64,000 nt of DNA, taken from Kiritimatiellia bacterium. GTDB lineage: Bacteria; Verrucomicrobiota; Kiritimatiellia; RFP12; UBA1067. The position numbers and the translations under genes were made by a program. Below are positions 26,336 through 36,124 of the stretch, piece by piece. The notes beneath the pieces are model-generated. The model had not been told where the DNA came from, did not search any database, and saw only the letters and a program-made list of their open reading frames with translations. Location of the stretch: assembly GCA_017454745.1 (NCBI GenBank), contig JAFTCL010000018.1, forward strand, positions 1 to 64,000. Reading direction: 5' to 3'. Each line of letters starts with the position of its first letter. Within the stretch, counting starts at the first letter, position 1.

Positions 26336-27937
26336 ATGAAACCTTTTACTTCGATATTGGCTTTATTTTTGGCGATGGCGGCGGCTTCCGGGTGGGCGGA
26401 GCTGGATTTTGGACGGGCCAGCGACTATCCGGCGGCGGGGCTGGCGTTCCCGATTTTGTCCCGCGGCTACGGCGACCCGCTGCCAATGCCCAAAGCGCAC
26501 ACCTTTCTGCCGGTCAACACTTCCGACACGCTGACCCGCGAAGACCGTTTCGCGCCATACGAGCTGTGGTACAATTCCCAGTGTTGCGGACGCTGGCGCG
26601 ACGACAGCGGGCGCGTAATGACTCTGGGCCGCATGACCAGCAAATTCCCGCAGTTTGCCGAAGAAACCGTTTCCCGCGAACGGTACAGTCTCGAAGTAGC
26701 CCGGACCTCGCTTGCCCCGGACCCGAAAGACAGCAACGGGCTGGACCGGTGGGTGGCCACCTTCGTCGGCATTACCGTTTACCCCCCTGAGAAGTTGGAT
26801 TTAAACAGCTTTGCCCTAGACAAAGTGCTGGCGTATCCCACGCAACGAGACGACTTGCTGGTTTACGCGTTCCTCCCGCGCCGGTCGGGAAGCGGCTCCC
26901 GGCAAAATTGGTATTGCGTGACGGTAAAACTGGCAACCGGCGACAGCCGCGACAATGCGGTGGTGCGAATGGAAAAGGATTTTATCGGGCAACTGAAGAT
27001 AATCGGCAATACCGCCAAAACGTCGGCATCCAAAGCGGAAGAACTGGATTTGACCGATTCGAAAAAGCGGCCATCGGCCAAGGTTTCCCCGAACCCGATA
27101 CGAGACGAAGTGCGCAAATCGGTGGAGAATTACTCCAACTGGTGGGTGGCCGAAACCGAGAACTTCATGGTGATTTCCGACGTTTACTCCGAGATCGGCA
27201 AATCGCTGGTGCGCCAATTGCTCAAGGAGCTGCCGCCGCTGTACAAAGCGTGCCGAAAAATCCTGCCGCCGCTGGCCGAGCTGGACAACGAGCTGTGGCT
27301 GGTGCGGTTGTTCCAGCGCCAGGACGATTACGTCCGCTACCTGGGCAAGGAAATGGAATGGTCCGGCGGGGCCTGGACCCCTTCGCGCCGGGAGCTGGTG
27401 CTGTTCATGAAAGGTGGGTTCGAAGAGCTTATGCCCACGATCCGCCACGAGGCGTTCCACCAGTACCTCTCCTACGCTTACGCCATGCTGCCCGCCGCGC
27501 CGTGGCTGAACGAAGGCCACGCCTGCTTTTTCGAGCCCGCCTGGCTGGGCAGCAAAGGCCAAATGCTGTTTGAGGAGGACGAAGACCGCGAACGCATACT
27601 CACCTCCAACCTTGACACCGCCACCGCGCTGTTGCCGCTGCTACTGGAAATGTCGTACAGCGAATTCTATGACGGCACGGCCAGCGAAAAACAGCTCAAG
27701 TACGCGATGGCGTGGGGACTGGCCTACTATCTGCAGAAGGGACTGCCGGTTAACGGCGATTCCAAAACGTTCCGTCAGATTTTGCCCAAATACGCCGCCG
27801 CGCTCAAGAAAACCCGCGATGACGAAAAGGCCACCAAACTAGCGTTCGAAGGTATAGAAATGGAGCGGTTCCAAGAGGCTTTCAAAAACTTTTGGTCATC
27901 CGACCGCTCCAATGCCCTCAAGCACGACATCAACTGA
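26336..27937 (+). CDS. Secreted gluzincin-like zinc peptidase, hypothetical
   Basis: An exported protein of about 533 aa. The zinc motif HEAFH lies at about residues 371-375 of this start and is followed about 20 residues later by NEGHACFFE, the pattern of peptidase-MA/DUF1570-type gluzincins. A beta-rich N-terminal half has no recognised domain. The ATG at 26330 opens the frame, but 26336 gives a typical MKPFTS signal peptide and lies 8 nt after a CATAAT box, like other apparently leaderless genes here. No Shine-Dalgarno supports either start. It is convergent with the VIT-domain gene, 9 bp away. Confidence 0.7.
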   Translation: MKPFTSILALFLAMAAASGWAELDFGRASDYPAAGLAFPILSRGYGDPLPMPKAHTFLPVNTSDTLTREDRFAPYELWYNSQCCGRWRDDSGRVMTLGRMTSKFPQFAEETVSRERYSLEVARTSLAPDPKDSNGLDRWVATFVGITVYPPEKLDLNSFALDKVLAYPTQRDDLLVYAFLPRRSGSGSRQNWYCVTVKLATGDSRDNAVVRMEKDFIGQLKIIGNTAKTSASKAEELDLTDSKKRPSAKVSPNPIRDEVRKSVENYSNWWVAETENFMVISDVYSEIGKSLVRQLLKELPPLYKACRKILPPLAELDNELWLVRLFQRQDDYVRYLGKEMEWSGGAWTPSRRELVLFMKGGFEELMPTIRHEAFHQYLSYAYAMLPAAPWLNEGHACFFEPAWLGSKGQMLFEEDEDRERILTSNLDTATALLPLLLEMSYSEFYDGTASEKQLKYAMAWGLAYYLQKGLPVNGDSKTFRQILPKYAAALKKTRDDEKATKLAFEGIEMERFQEAFKNFWSSDRSNALKHDIN

Positions 27938-27946
27938 ACGTCGAAA

Positions 27947-30900
27947 TCACTGGACAATCACATTAACGATTCCGCCGGGCAGGCGTTCCTCGGCTTTCAG
28001 CAATTTGCCGTTCTTGCCGTCAAACACCAGCGTAAAGTTGCGTCTGCCGTTTAGGTAAGTCCATTCGCCTACGTTTATTCCGTCGGGTTCGCCCATCAAC
28101 CCGCGCACTTCATCCTGCGTCATACCCGCCTTGAGCCGCTTAAAATCATCGGCGGTATGCGGTTCGTCACCGGCGTTGCCGAACAGAATAGACCCAATGT
28201 CAACCATATCCTTAACTTTGTCCAGGCGCAGCGACATCGTGCGCTGCTGCTCCTCCCGGCGCCCCCAGTTGGTGAACACCGTCGCCGTGACGGTGGCAGG
28301 ACCGACCACGGTTTGCTGCCGCGACCCGTAGTATTTGGCCCGCACCGTGTATTTACCGTGCGGCGCTTTGCGGATCATGTACTCTTCCGGACCATATCCG
28401 TCGGTAATGTCGCGGGAAACGTAACCGCCCCTGGAGGTGCGGTTGTGGCCGTAAAACGCCTCTTCCTTGCTCGGTTCTATCACGTGCAAATCGATGTCTG
28501 TGGCATCGGCATCCCATGACATAACGATACGCACATCGGTGTCGATCTTCTGGCGGAATTTCTCGTCGTACTCCGGCACTACCGGCTTTTCGCCGTCTTT
28601 CCAGTCCTGCGCGTCAATCCATGCCACCAGCGCGTTCAACTCTTCCAACGCAAAAATCGGCAGAATGTCGGCGTGGCGGTTCCACGGGGTCATCGCCACC
28701 TTTACCAACAGCCGCATCGCCTCTTCCAGATCCGCCTTGCTGCGGTTCTGCTTGCCGCGCTCCATCAGCGTGACCGCCAAATCGCGGAAGGACTGGCCCT
28801 CCTCGCCGCGCAACTTCGCCACCCGGCGGAAAATCATCACCGCCCGATCGTAGGCTTTGGCCTCGCGCAACCGCCATGCAAGCACCCGCAGCAACGCCGA
28901 ATCCTCAATTTTCATCTCGGAAAGGTTGGAGATCACCCGAACGCCGGTGGCGGTGTCGCCGGACGCGAAAAAGTGCCCCGCGCAATCGAGGTAGAAAGCC
29001 GGACTTTTCGCCCATTCCGCCCGTTGAGAAGCGTAAACCGCGTAAGCGTCGGAGGCGGCTGCCGCCTTCAACTGTTTGAGGTACGGCGTGTCAGGGGACC
29101 AAGCCTTGATTTCGATTGCCGCCGTTCGACCGGTATTTTCCGGCGACTTGGCTTTTTGAGCGCCACCGGGAGCCCGGGCCGCCATCATTCTGCCGGGTTC
29201 TCTGGCAGGTTCAGCTTCCCGAACTTCCATCATCACCGCGGCTCCGGCAGCAGGCGCGGCGGCAGCTTCCATACGTCCTTCATCGCCAACAACCGCATCC
29301 CTAACCGCATTCATCATCCTGCGCGCCAAACCTGGTTTGTCCGAAGCCGGTTTTGGTAACGGGTTTTTCTCATAATCCCGCTCCCACCAAGCCAGATGCG
29401 CTTTCCAGTGCTCTTCGAGCTGTTTAAGATGCCGCGCCAGTTTGTCGGTGTCTGTGATACCGCGCTGTTTCATCGCCGCGCGCCATTGCTCGCGCAGTTC
29501 GGGCTGGCTGGCCGGGGGCTCGATTTTGTGGCGCAGCCACTGGTCTAGCGTTTCCAGCACCAACAGCGAAGTAACCGGGCTGACCACGCCGTATTCGCGG
29601 CCCAGCGCGAGCAAGTCGTCGGCGAAATCTTCAGCGTGCGGGGCAAGCTGACTGACCCGCGCCGATGCCCAAGCCGTGGCCAACACCCGGCCATCGCGCG
29701 CGGCGGCGCTTTTAAGCGTAACCTTGTTTTTCACCCCCAGATGGAAGTCTATTTCGGTTTCCGCGGCGGTAAGCCGTCCCAGCACCGACACCCGGCCCTG
29801 CGCCAACTGGCCCAAACCCTGCACATCCGCGATGCCTTTGCCGGACACATTGTCCAGCCGCGCTGGCATGCAGAAAGCGGTATTCACCGCATCCGGAACC
29901 GCCATGGTCTGCAAATCGATCACCGCGCCGAAACAGGCTTGGCGCAATCCCTCGCGGTCGCCCACCGGAGAAGAAATCACCGCCGTGATTTTCTTACCGT
30001 TGAAGTCCGGGGTTTCGCCGGACATGGTGTCCAGCCCGTCGGTAAACATCAGCCGATACTCCGTCTGCTCCGGCAATGCCTTGAGCAGCGTATCGAAATC
30101 GGTCGCTCCGTCGTACACTACGGATTTAAGCGCCTCGACGAGTTTCTCGGCGGAATCGAACTCCCTAACCGCCTCGGGCTGGTCACGGAAAACCGTCAAC
30201 CGGAATTTCGAAATTTCCTTCGGCAGCGCCGCGACGAACGCCAGATCCAACGCCAAGGACTCCCCGTTGCGGCTGCCCGAAGCGTCCCAAAGCACGTCCA
30301 GCACTTGCGGCACTTGCGGTGCGCGCTTTACCGTCGGGGCGATCGTCCAGGCGTTGAACCACACCGTCCCGTCAGAATCCTTTTCCAGCAAAGCGAAATC
30401 ATCCGGCAATTTCGGCATCGCCACCATCACGTCATCGCCAGGGGTGACATCGCCGTCGGTGGAAGCCACCCGCCAGAAACTCTCCGCCTTGGAAAACCGA
30501 GTATCGCCCAGTCCGCCGATTTGCGGCGGCTGGCCGTTAAGATCCGCCACCTCCACCTTCACCTCGCGCTTGCCAATCTTTTCGCGCGGCATCGGCAGCC
30601 ACAGCGCGGCATCGCCGTTAGGCGCCGTGGCGAGCGGGGTAGTGTAAACCAGCTTAATCGAGCGGGTGCCGCCTGCAGGCAGCGGATAAATCCGGGTACG
30701 GTAAACGTTGCCCTTGACGTGTTCCACCAGTCCAGGGTCGACATTGCGGCGGGTTTCGGTCTCGAACGCCACGCGGGCCTGCTCTTTCGGCACCACCACG
30801 CCATCCACCAGCACGCCGTTTATGTCCAGCGCGTAACCGCAGACCGTGGCGCGGTCGGGCAACGGGAACTCCAGTTCACCCTCCAACTGGCTGCCTTTGT

Positions 30901-31117
30901 TGGGGTTCAGGAACACCATCTCGGTTTCCACCGTGGCGTAAAGTCCGCGCACCGCAGCGTTAATCTTCAATTCCTGCAACTGCATAGGCTCGGTAGCGCC
31001 CTGCTGCACCACCAGACGCGGCGGCAGCGGGCGGGGAAAGGGTATCACGGCATTCTGCGCCATCGAGATTTCACTCACGGGCAATAAAACAGATATAAGT
31101 GTGGCAAGTTTTTTCAT
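27947..31117 (-). CDS. Exported VIT/VWA protein with DUF2135 and BamE-like tail
   Basis: A 1,056-aa protein with an N-terminal signal sequence, a VIT-like beta domain (about 30-170), and a von Willebrand A-like region with a DASGS MIDAS motif near residue 280. Glycine/proline-rich and helical TPR-like stretches follow (about 600-850). Next comes a DUF2135 domain (DVRIVMSWDADATDIDLHV, GYGPEEYMI), and last a tail LKAGMTQDEVRGLMGEPDG resembling SmpA/BamE modules. VIT/VWA proteins in PVC bacteria are thought to take part in envelope or social functions, without a defined role. The start at 31117 is backed by GGGAG eight bases upstream and by the signal peptide. Confidence 0.8.
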   Translation of the reverse strand: MKKLATLISVLLPVSEISMAQNAVIPFPRPLPPRLVVQQGATEPMQLQELKINAAVRGLYATVETEMVFLNPNKGSQLEGELEFPLPDRATVCGYALDINGVLVDGVVVPKEQARVAFETETRRNVDPGLVEHVKGNVYRTRIYPLPAGGTRSIKLVYTTPLATAPNGDAALWLPMPREKIGKREVKVEVADLNGQPPQIGGLGDTRFSKAESFWRVASTDGDVTPGDDVMVAMPKLPDDFALLEKDSDGTVWFNAWTIAPTVKRAPQVPQVLDVLWDASGSRNGESLALDLAFVAALPKEISKFRLTVFRDQPEAVREFDSAEKLVEALKSVVYDGATDFDTLLKALPEQTEYRLMFTDGLDTMSGETPDFNGKKITAVISSPVGDREGLRQACFGAVIDLQTMAVPDAVNTAFCMPARLDNVSGKGIADVQGLGQLAQGRVSVLGRLTAAETEIDFHLGVKNKVTLKSAAARDGRVLATAWASARVSQLAPHAEDFADDLLALGREYGVVSPVTSLLVLETLDQWLRHKIEPPASQPELREQWRAAMKQRGITDTDKLARHLKQLEEHWKAHLAWWERDYEKNPLPKPASDKPGLARRMMNAVRDAVVGDEGRMEAAAAPAAGAAVMMEVREAEPAREPGRMMAARAPGGAQKAKSPENTGRTAAIEIKAWSPDTPYLKQLKAAAASDAYAVYASQRAEWAKSPAFYLDCAGHFFASGDTATGVRVISNLSEMKIEDSALLRVLAWRLREAKAYDRAVMIFRRVAKLRGEEGQSFRDLAVTLMERGKQNRSKADLEEAMRLLVKVAMTPWNRHADILPIFALEELNALVAWIDAQDWKDGEKPVVPEYDEKFRQKIDTDVRIVMSWDADATDIDLHVIEPSKEEAFYGHNRTSRGGYVSRDITDGYGPEEYMIRKAPHGKYTVRAKYYGSRQQTVVGPATVTATVFTNWGRREEQQRTMSLRLDKVKDMVDIGSILFGNAGDEPHTADDFKRLKAGMTQDEVRGLMGEPDGINVGEWTYLNGRRNFTLVFDGKNGKLLKAEERLPGGIVNVIVQ

Positions 31118-31196
31118 GTTAACATCTCCCAATGTGATTTAAAAAACGGGTGTTAATTAAATACACTTTTAACGAAAAGTCAAGCCCAAAGCTATA

Positions 31197-32543
31197 TTAA
31201 CCGTGAAAAATGGCGGAAACGGTTTCCCGGAGACTGCGGTACAGCCGCATTCGCCAGCGAAAATTCAATCGGGACGCCAGCGACGGCCGAGAGTGGCGAA
31301 TTTTCTTCTGCAGCTTTCGGAGCAGGTAACCATTGATTGCCAAATTCCACTCATGCGCGGAATAACCGGAGTTACGGACCAGTTCGGCAAAAGCGCGGTT
31401 CAATTTGCGGAAGCGGGCGAATTCGTGCCACTTGAAATGCTCGGCGCCGCTGATGGCGTAGCGGACCAGATCCTCGGCGGGATAACCGAAACGCAGCTCC
31501 TCGATGTCGATAAAGCCCGGCACTTCGCCGTCGCGGAAATGGAGGTTGCCGAAATTCAGGTCGCCGTGGATAACCCGGACCCGGGCGGGATCGCGCACCA
31601 GATCCTCCTGCCCCATCGCCGCCAGCTCCTGCGCGATTTCCGGCGCGGCGCGGCTGTCCAAACGCTCAAGCAACCGCAAGCGGACGGACGACAAATCCCG
31701 TTCCGGCTGGATTTCGCCGTCGTCGGACATTGCCGACAGGAATTCGGCGTATGAACGGAGCAGGGAGAAGATTTCGCCGGAGGACAGCCGATCCAACGTT
31801 TTTCGCTCGCCCTCGATCCACTTAAGCGCGAATACGGTATAATCGCCAAAGGCGGCGGTCCGGTTGCCGAACAGCATGGTCGGCGCAAAGGGGAAACGGA
31901 TCGATTTCGCATGGGCAATAATCCGCCGCAAAGTAAGGTCGTTGGCGCCTTTGATACACTTAACCGCGAAAGGCTGGCCGGAAAAATCACGGGCAAAAAA
32001 ATTGAGCGAATGGGAATTGCCGGGCAGACGGGAGAGTTTGCGCAACCGGACGCCAAACTCCGCCTCAAGGAAAGACTTCAACCGCGCCGTCGAAAACTGC
32101 TGGAGCATCGGCCATTTTTTGCGAGTGAAGAGTTCAACGGCGACCCAGACCGTCCAAACGGCGAAAACCAGATACGCCGGAAGTTCCAGACCCTTAACAG
32201 CCGCAAATATGAACAACGGCAGAATCCGAAGCCCGATTCCCAGCGACAGCAACGGCCAGGCTTTGGAACAGCGAACCGCCTCTAACCCGGAACGGAAGGT
32301 TTCGCGTTCCCACATCAGCGCCGTGAAAACGCCGACGGCAACGACCAACAGAAGCAGACTCACCCCTCGGTCGAAAAAAGTTCCGGAGACCGCGCCAGTC
32401 TCCACGGCAGCCAACACCGCGAACAGCCAAGCGATGAACGACAGCCCGCCGCGAAACTCCTTTTTGCGCCATGCGCACACCGCCAACGCCAGCGAAATCA
32501 GCAAAGCGGCGACCGGCGGCACCCATTCAATACACGGGTTCAT
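31197..32543 (-). CDS. Membrane protein fused to an APH-like kinase domain
   Basis: A 448-aa protein with about four membrane helices in residues 8-140 and a cytoplasmic kinase-like domain after residue 160. The ATP-site lysine is in AVKCIKG (K195), the catalytic loop is HGDLNFGN (D328, N333), and the metal-binding aspartate is in GFIDIEE (D346), all as in aminoglycoside/choline-kinase-like phosphotransferases. It sits 8 bp after lpxA in an lptF/G-lpxA-kinase run, so phosphorylation of lipid A, LPS core or another envelope lipid is a reasonable inference. I do not know this membrane fusion as a characterised enzyme. Confidence 0.7.
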   Translation of the reverse strand: MNPCIEWVPPVAALLISLALAVCAWRKKEFRGGLSFIAWLFAVLAAVETGAVSGTFFDRGVSLLLLVVAVGVFTALMWERETFRSGLEAVRCSKAWPLLSLGIGLRILPLFIFAAVKGLELPAYLVFAVWTVWVAVELFTRKKWPMLQQFSTARLKSFLEAEFGVRLRKLSRLPGNSHSLNFFARDFSGQPFAVKCIKGANDLTLRRIIAHAKSIRFPFAPTMLFGNRTAAFGDYTVFALKWIEGERKTLDRLSSGEIFSLLRSYAEFLSAMSDDGEIQPERDLSSVRLRLLERLDSRAAPEIAQELAAMGQEDLVRDPARVRVIHGDLNFGNLHFRDGEVPGFIDIEELRFGYPAEDLVRYAISGAEHFKWHEFARFRKLNRAFAELVRNSGYSAHEWNLAINGYLLRKLQKKIRHSRPSLASRLNFRWRMRLYRSLRETVSAIFHG

Positions 32544-32551
32544 TTCCGACG

Positions 32552-33334
32552 TTAGTGGACGCCGCGGCTGCTGGTGCGATAAAATTCCACTAGATGCTTG
32601 ATTTCCGGCAGATCCGGCACTTCGTAAGTAATGCGCTCAATGGCCTGCGAACGGTTAAGCCCCTCGCGGTAAAGCAGCCGGAAAGCATCTTTGAGCGCCC
32701 GGACCGTATCCAACGTGAAACCGCGCCGCTGCAAACCGACAATGTTCGGCCCGCGAACGCGGATACCCTCGCCATCGCTGCCCTCGGTAATCATGTAGGG
32801 CGGACAATCTTGGCGGATCGCGGACATACCGCCCACCATCGCATGCTGGCCGATACGGCAAAACTGGTGCACTCCGGCCATGCCGCCGATAATCGCGTGG
32901 TCGGCCACCTTGACCTCGCCGGCCAAAGAAGCGACGTTCGACATAATCACTTGGTTCCCGACTTCGCAACCGTGGGCAATGTGGCAATAGGCCATAATCA
33001 GACAGTTCGACCCCACGCGGGTAACCTCGCCCGCCTTGGTGCCGAGATGCAGGGTGGAGAATTCGCGCAACACGGTATCGTTGCCAACCTCAACGTAAGT
33101 AATGTCACCATCGTGATACTTGAGATCCTGGGTTTTCATGCCCACGCAGGCGAACGGGAAAATCTGGCAACGCTCCCCGATCGTGGTGTGGCCGCTGAGG
33201 TAGGCATGGGCCTGAACCACGGTTCCGGCGCCAATCTTAACGTCCGGACCGATAATCGCGTAAGGACCGACCTCGACAGTCGCGTCCAACTCGGCCTTGG
33301 AATCAACAATTGCGGTGGGATGGATGTTTGCCAT
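32552..33334 (-). CDS. lpxA: UDP-N-acetylglucosamine acyltransferase LpxA
   Basis: A 260-aa left-handed beta-helix acyltransferase, the first enzyme of lipid A synthesis, which moves a 3-hydroxyacyl chain from ACP to UDP-GlcNAc. It starts IHPTAIVDSKAELDATVEVG, the typical LpxA N-terminus. The catalytic histidine is in MAYCHIAHGCEVG, and the C-terminal helical domain carries GLQRRGF. Length matches E. coli LpxA (262 aa). AGGA precedes the ATG. It lies 15 bp downstream of the LptF/LptG gene. No lpxD, fabZ or lpxB is beside it, so the usual lpx cluster is dispersed. Confidence 0.95.
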   Translation of the reverse strand: MANIHPTAIVDSKAELDATVEVGPYAIIGPDVKIGAGTVVQAHAYLSGHTTIGERCQIFPFACVGMKTQDLKYHDGDITYVEVGNDTVLREFSTLHLGTKAGEVTRVGSNCLIMAYCHIAHGCEVGNQVIMSNVASLAGEVKVADHAIIGGMAGVHQFCRIGQHAMVGGMSAIRQDCPPYMITEGSDGEGIRVRGPNIVGLQRRGFTLDTVRALKDAFRLLYREGLNRSQAIERITYEVPDLPEIKHLVEFYRTSSRGVH

Positions 33335-33349
33335 TTGATGGTTCCTTTC

Positions 33350-34441
33350 TTAAAGGTTCTTGGGAATCAGGTAAGCGGACAGCGCCAGACAAACGGCGAC
33401 CGGCAGCCAAATCAAAAGGTAAGGATGGAAAGCGTCGTGCTTGTCCATCGATTTAACCAGTATCACGCAGACGTAATAACTCAGCGCTACCGCCAAGCTC
33501 ACCGCCATGCCGACGGTGGATTCTTTGCGCTGGGTACGGATGCCGAGCGGAACCCCCACCAGCACGAAGCAGATTGACGCCAGCGCGTAAACAAAGCGCA
33601 AATGGTATTCGGTGCGGAAAATGCTCAGGTTTTTGCGAACCGCCTTCTTGGGCAGGTTGGCGGCGTTGCGGCGGATTTCCCCTATCCGGTCCCGCAACTC
33701 GAAAAAGCGCAAATCCTTCTCCTTGCGCTTGAACTCGCGGCGTTTCATGGCCTGCGGCACGGTTTGGCGGAACCGGTCCGCCTGAGCCACGCCGGGTCGG
33801 CCAATCTCCACCGGATCGACCCGGACTTTGTACATATCCAGCACCAGATCGGTCTCGTTGGTGGTGATCAACGCCTTTTCGGCGCGAATCTCGCGGGTCC
33901 CGTTGGTGTCGGAACCGTCAAAAATCAACAGGTCGTAAACCCAGTTGCCTTCGCGGCGCTGGAAAAAAAGCCTATAGTCATCGAAATCGTCGATAATCCG
34001 TCCCGGCTCCAGCAGAGTCAACCCGGCATCCACGCTGATTTCCGATTTCAGATTCCGGCTCACCTCGTGGGAACGGGGGACGATTTCGTGGTTGACGTAA
34101 AAACCGAGCAGGGTCATCGCCACCGCGAAGACCGCCGGCCACTTGATTATCGAAAGCAGGTTGACCCCGCAAGCCCGCATGGCGGCGATCTCGCTGTCGG
34201 CGGAGAGCCGGCTGAACACCAGCAGAGAACTGACCAGCAACGCGATGGGAATCGTCAGGGTAAGCGTGCCGGGGAAGCCCACCAACATAAAAAGCCCCAC
34301 CGCGTGGGCGGGGAGCCCCTGGATAATCAGCTGGATAATCCGAACCAGCAGACCCACCGTCAGCACAAACGAGAGAATAAGCCAAGCCAAGCCAAACGCG
34401 GCCAAGAAAGAGCTTAAGACATATCGCTCGAGGATTTTCAT
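33350..34441 (-). CDS. LptF/LptG-family LPS-export permease
   Basis: A 363-aa permease of the YjgP/YjgQ family, the membrane half of the ABC transporter that extracts LPS from the inner membrane. Three membrane helices precede a large beta-jellyroll periplasmic domain (about residues 130-260), and three helices follow. The N-terminus ERYVLSSFLAAFGLAWL and the internal SADSEIAAMRACGV are family signatures. Which of the two paralogues it is cannot be decided by eye. It begins an envelope operon with lpxA and the kinase fusion. The Shine-Dalgarno is weak. Confidence 0.88.
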   Translation of the reverse strand: MKILERYVLSSFLAAFGLAWLILSFVLTVGLLVRIIQLIIQGLPAHAVGLFMLVGFPGTLTLTIPIALLVSSLLVFSRLSADSEIAAMRACGVNLLSIIKWPAVFAVAMTLLGFYVNHEIVPRSHEVSRNLKSEISVDAGLTLLEPGRIIDDFDDYRLFFQRREGNWVYDLLIFDGSDTNGTREIRAEKALITTNETDLVLDMYKVRVDPVEIGRPGVAQADRFRQTVPQAMKRREFKRKEKDLRFFELRDRIGEIRRNAANLPKKAVRKNLSIFRTEYHLRFVYALASICFVLVGVPLGIRTQRKESTVGMAVSLAVALSYYVCVILVKSMDKHDAFHPYLLIWLPVAVCLALSAYLIPKNL

Positions 34442-34463
34442 CTGGGGTGCGGACCCGGTCGGT

Positions 34464-34497
34464 TCAATAAAAAAATTGGGGCGGAACGCCCCAATTC
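34464..34497 (-). terminator. Rho-independent terminator of the ompA-like gene
   Basis: On the minus strand GAATTGGGGCG, loop TTC, CGCCCCAATT is followed by a run of seven T. The stem is 10 bp and GC-rich at the base. It lies between the OmpA-like gene and lptF/G and isolates their transcripts. Confidence 0.8.
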
Positions 34498-34536
34498 AAA
34501 TTCTAATTCACGGAACGACTCGAATTAGAGCAGAAT

Positions 34537-34566
34537 GGTTTGCGGCCGGAAAACCGGCCGCAAACC
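34537..34566. repeat. Perfect 13-bp-arm palindrome (REP-like)
   Basis: GGTTTGCGGCCGG and CCGGCCGCAAACC arms flank a 4-nt AAAA loop, 20 bp after the OmpA-like stop codon. No T run follows on the minus strand, so it is more likely an mRNA 3'-end stabiliser or REP element than a terminator. A further weak inverted repeat (CTAATTC/GAATTAG, 34503-34528) lies between it and the terminator. Confidence 0.7.
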
Positions 34567-34585
34567 CGTTCGTCAACCAAAAGGA

Positions 34586-35935
34586 TTAGTTGGCGTATTT
34601 GCCCTTGTCGGCGTTGGTGCCGGCGCCCTTGATGTAAATCTCGACGCGGCGGTTTTCAGGATTGCCGTTGATCAGATCCGGCTGGACTTTCGGCTTGTTG
34701 AAGCCGTAGCCGATCGCCGTCATCTTGTTGTTGGCGGCACCGTGGAGCGACAGGTAGTTCATGACCGCCTTGGCACGCTTCTCGGAGAGATCCTGGTTGT
34801 ACTTGGCCCCGGAGCCTTTCCGGCGGTCGGCGTGACCTTCGATCAGGGCGGTTGCGCCAGGATTGCGGTTCAAAGCGCGGGCCACCATGTCCAGCTCCTT
34901 GAAGTACTGCGGCTGGATAACGGTGCTGTCGTAGGTGAAGTTGATGTTGATCTCGAACAGCATCAGGTCATCGGAACCGTCCAGCGGGTTGGTGCCGTCA
35001 ACCTTGACTTCGTGACCGTCCGAAACTCCGCCCTTGTCGGTGTCGCGGTCGAGCGGGTTGGTCTTGTAGGTCTTAACCTCTTCGCCGTCCGTCAAACCGT
35101 CGAAATCGGTGTCGGCGTTGAGCGGGTCGGTCTTGTAGGTCTTGACCTCTTCGCCGTCCGTCAGGCCATCGCCGTCGGTATCGGGATTGCGCGGGTTGGT
35201 GCCAAGCCGGGCCTCTTCGGCGTCGGTCAGGCCGTCACCGTCGGAATCCAGCTCGGTCGTGGTTTGGACCACCGGGATAATCTCGGCCGGGCCGTCACTG
35301 GCAGAGGAAGAAGAATTACCGCTGCCGCCGAAACGGTAAACCACGCCGGCGTCGGCGGTGTAAATCATTTCGCAGGTCTGATCCCAAGCCATGTGGGTGC
35401 GGAAGTCGGCGCGCAGCGACCAGTCGTCGTTCAGGTGGTACATGGCGCCAACGCCCAGCCGGGGACCGAACGCGTCATTCTCGGAACCTTCGCACAGCAC
35501 GTCGCGATGGGCGCGATAGTAGCCCAAACCGGCGGCGATGTACGGATCGAAACGCTCATAGCGGTCGAAATGGAAGAGTCCGTCAATAAATACGCCGCGC
35601 ACGTTCTGCCCGCCATAGTTCCAGCAGGCTTCGTCGTCGCCGCCGCCACCGCAAGAAGAGCATCCGCCGCCGCTACCATCGGAATCGCCGTGGCGGTTGC
35701 CGGTGATGTTCGGGGCGCTGGAAACGCCGCCTTCAACCGAGAAATGGTCCGTTGCGTCCCAACCGAGCCGGAGCACCAGGTTCAGGCCCTCGTCAACGCA
35801 CTGATTGCCTTCAAAAAACATCATGCCCACGCCGGGGCTGACATACCACCGCGGGGAGTCGGTAAGCTCGCCCTCGGCGAAAGCCGTAGCAAAACCCGCT
35901 ACGCAAAGCGCTGCCGCAAAAATAATCCGCTTCAT
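34586..35935 (-). CDS. OmpA-family outer-membrane protein with TSP3 calcium repeats
   Basis: A 449-aa outer-membrane protein. A signal peptide (1-20) is followed by an eight-stranded-barrel-like domain (about 21-200) holding an unusual Gly/Ser/Cys-rich loop ([16 protein letters not shown]). Four thrombospondin type 3-like repeats come next ([19 protein letters not shown], two EEVKTYKT units, [13 protein letters not shown]), and then a peptidoglycan-binding OmpA C-terminal domain ([11 protein letters not shown]-type motif and NRRVEIYI). The TSP3 linker is expected to bind calcium and act as a spacer. The repeats are also visible as about 72-bp direct repeats in the DNA (35055-35210). It has its own promoter and terminator. 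Confidence 0.9.
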   Translation of the reverse strand: MKRIIFAAALCVAGFATAFAEGELTDSPRWYVSPGVGMMFFEGNQCVDEGLNLVLRLGWDATDHFSVEGGVSSAPNITGNRHGDSDGSGGGCSSCGGGGDDEACWNYGGQNVRGVFIDGLFHFDRYERFDPYIAAGLGYYRAHRDVLCEGSENDAFGPRLGVGAMYHLNDDWSLRADFRTHMAWDQTCEMIYTADAGVVYRFGGSGNSSSSASDGPAEIIPVVQTTTELDSDGDGLTDAEEARLGTNPRNPDTDGDGLTDGEEVKTYKTDPLNADTDFDGLTDGEEVKTYKTNPLDRDTDKGGVSDGHEVKVDGTNPLDGSDDLMLFEININFTYDSTVIQPQYFKELDMVARALNRNPGATALIEGHADRRKGSGAKYNQDLSEKRAKAVMNYLSLHGAANNKMTAIGYGFNKPKVQPDLINGNPENRRVEIYIKGAGTNADKGKYAN

Positions 35936-36003
35936 CTCTTTTACCTCTTTTCCTTAACAACTTCGGAACAAAAACCCATTTCTTTCGAAAAGAAAACAAT
36001 GCT

Positions 36004-36032
36004 AGTGTAACCCAAATTTTCCGAAAACGCAA
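36004..36032 (-). promoter_or_regulatory. Promoter of the OmpA-like gene
   Basis: TTGCGT (36027-36032), 17-nt spacer, TACACT (36004-36009) on the minus strand. A 65-nt leader with AAGAGG precedes the start codon. Confidence 0.55.
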
Positions 36033-36124
36033 CCCCAAAAATGAAATATTACAAAAAATTTATTTTCGTAAGGTTTTGGCCGGTCAAACGCCCTCTTTTT
36101 TAAAGAAACGCTTGCCGCCAAAAG

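Noticed and set aside
34464-34566. The palindromes after ompA considered as attachment or transposon-end sites
   Set aside because: One fits a Rho-independent terminator with a T tract and the other a REP-like hairpin; no transposase, duplication or target-site repeat is present.
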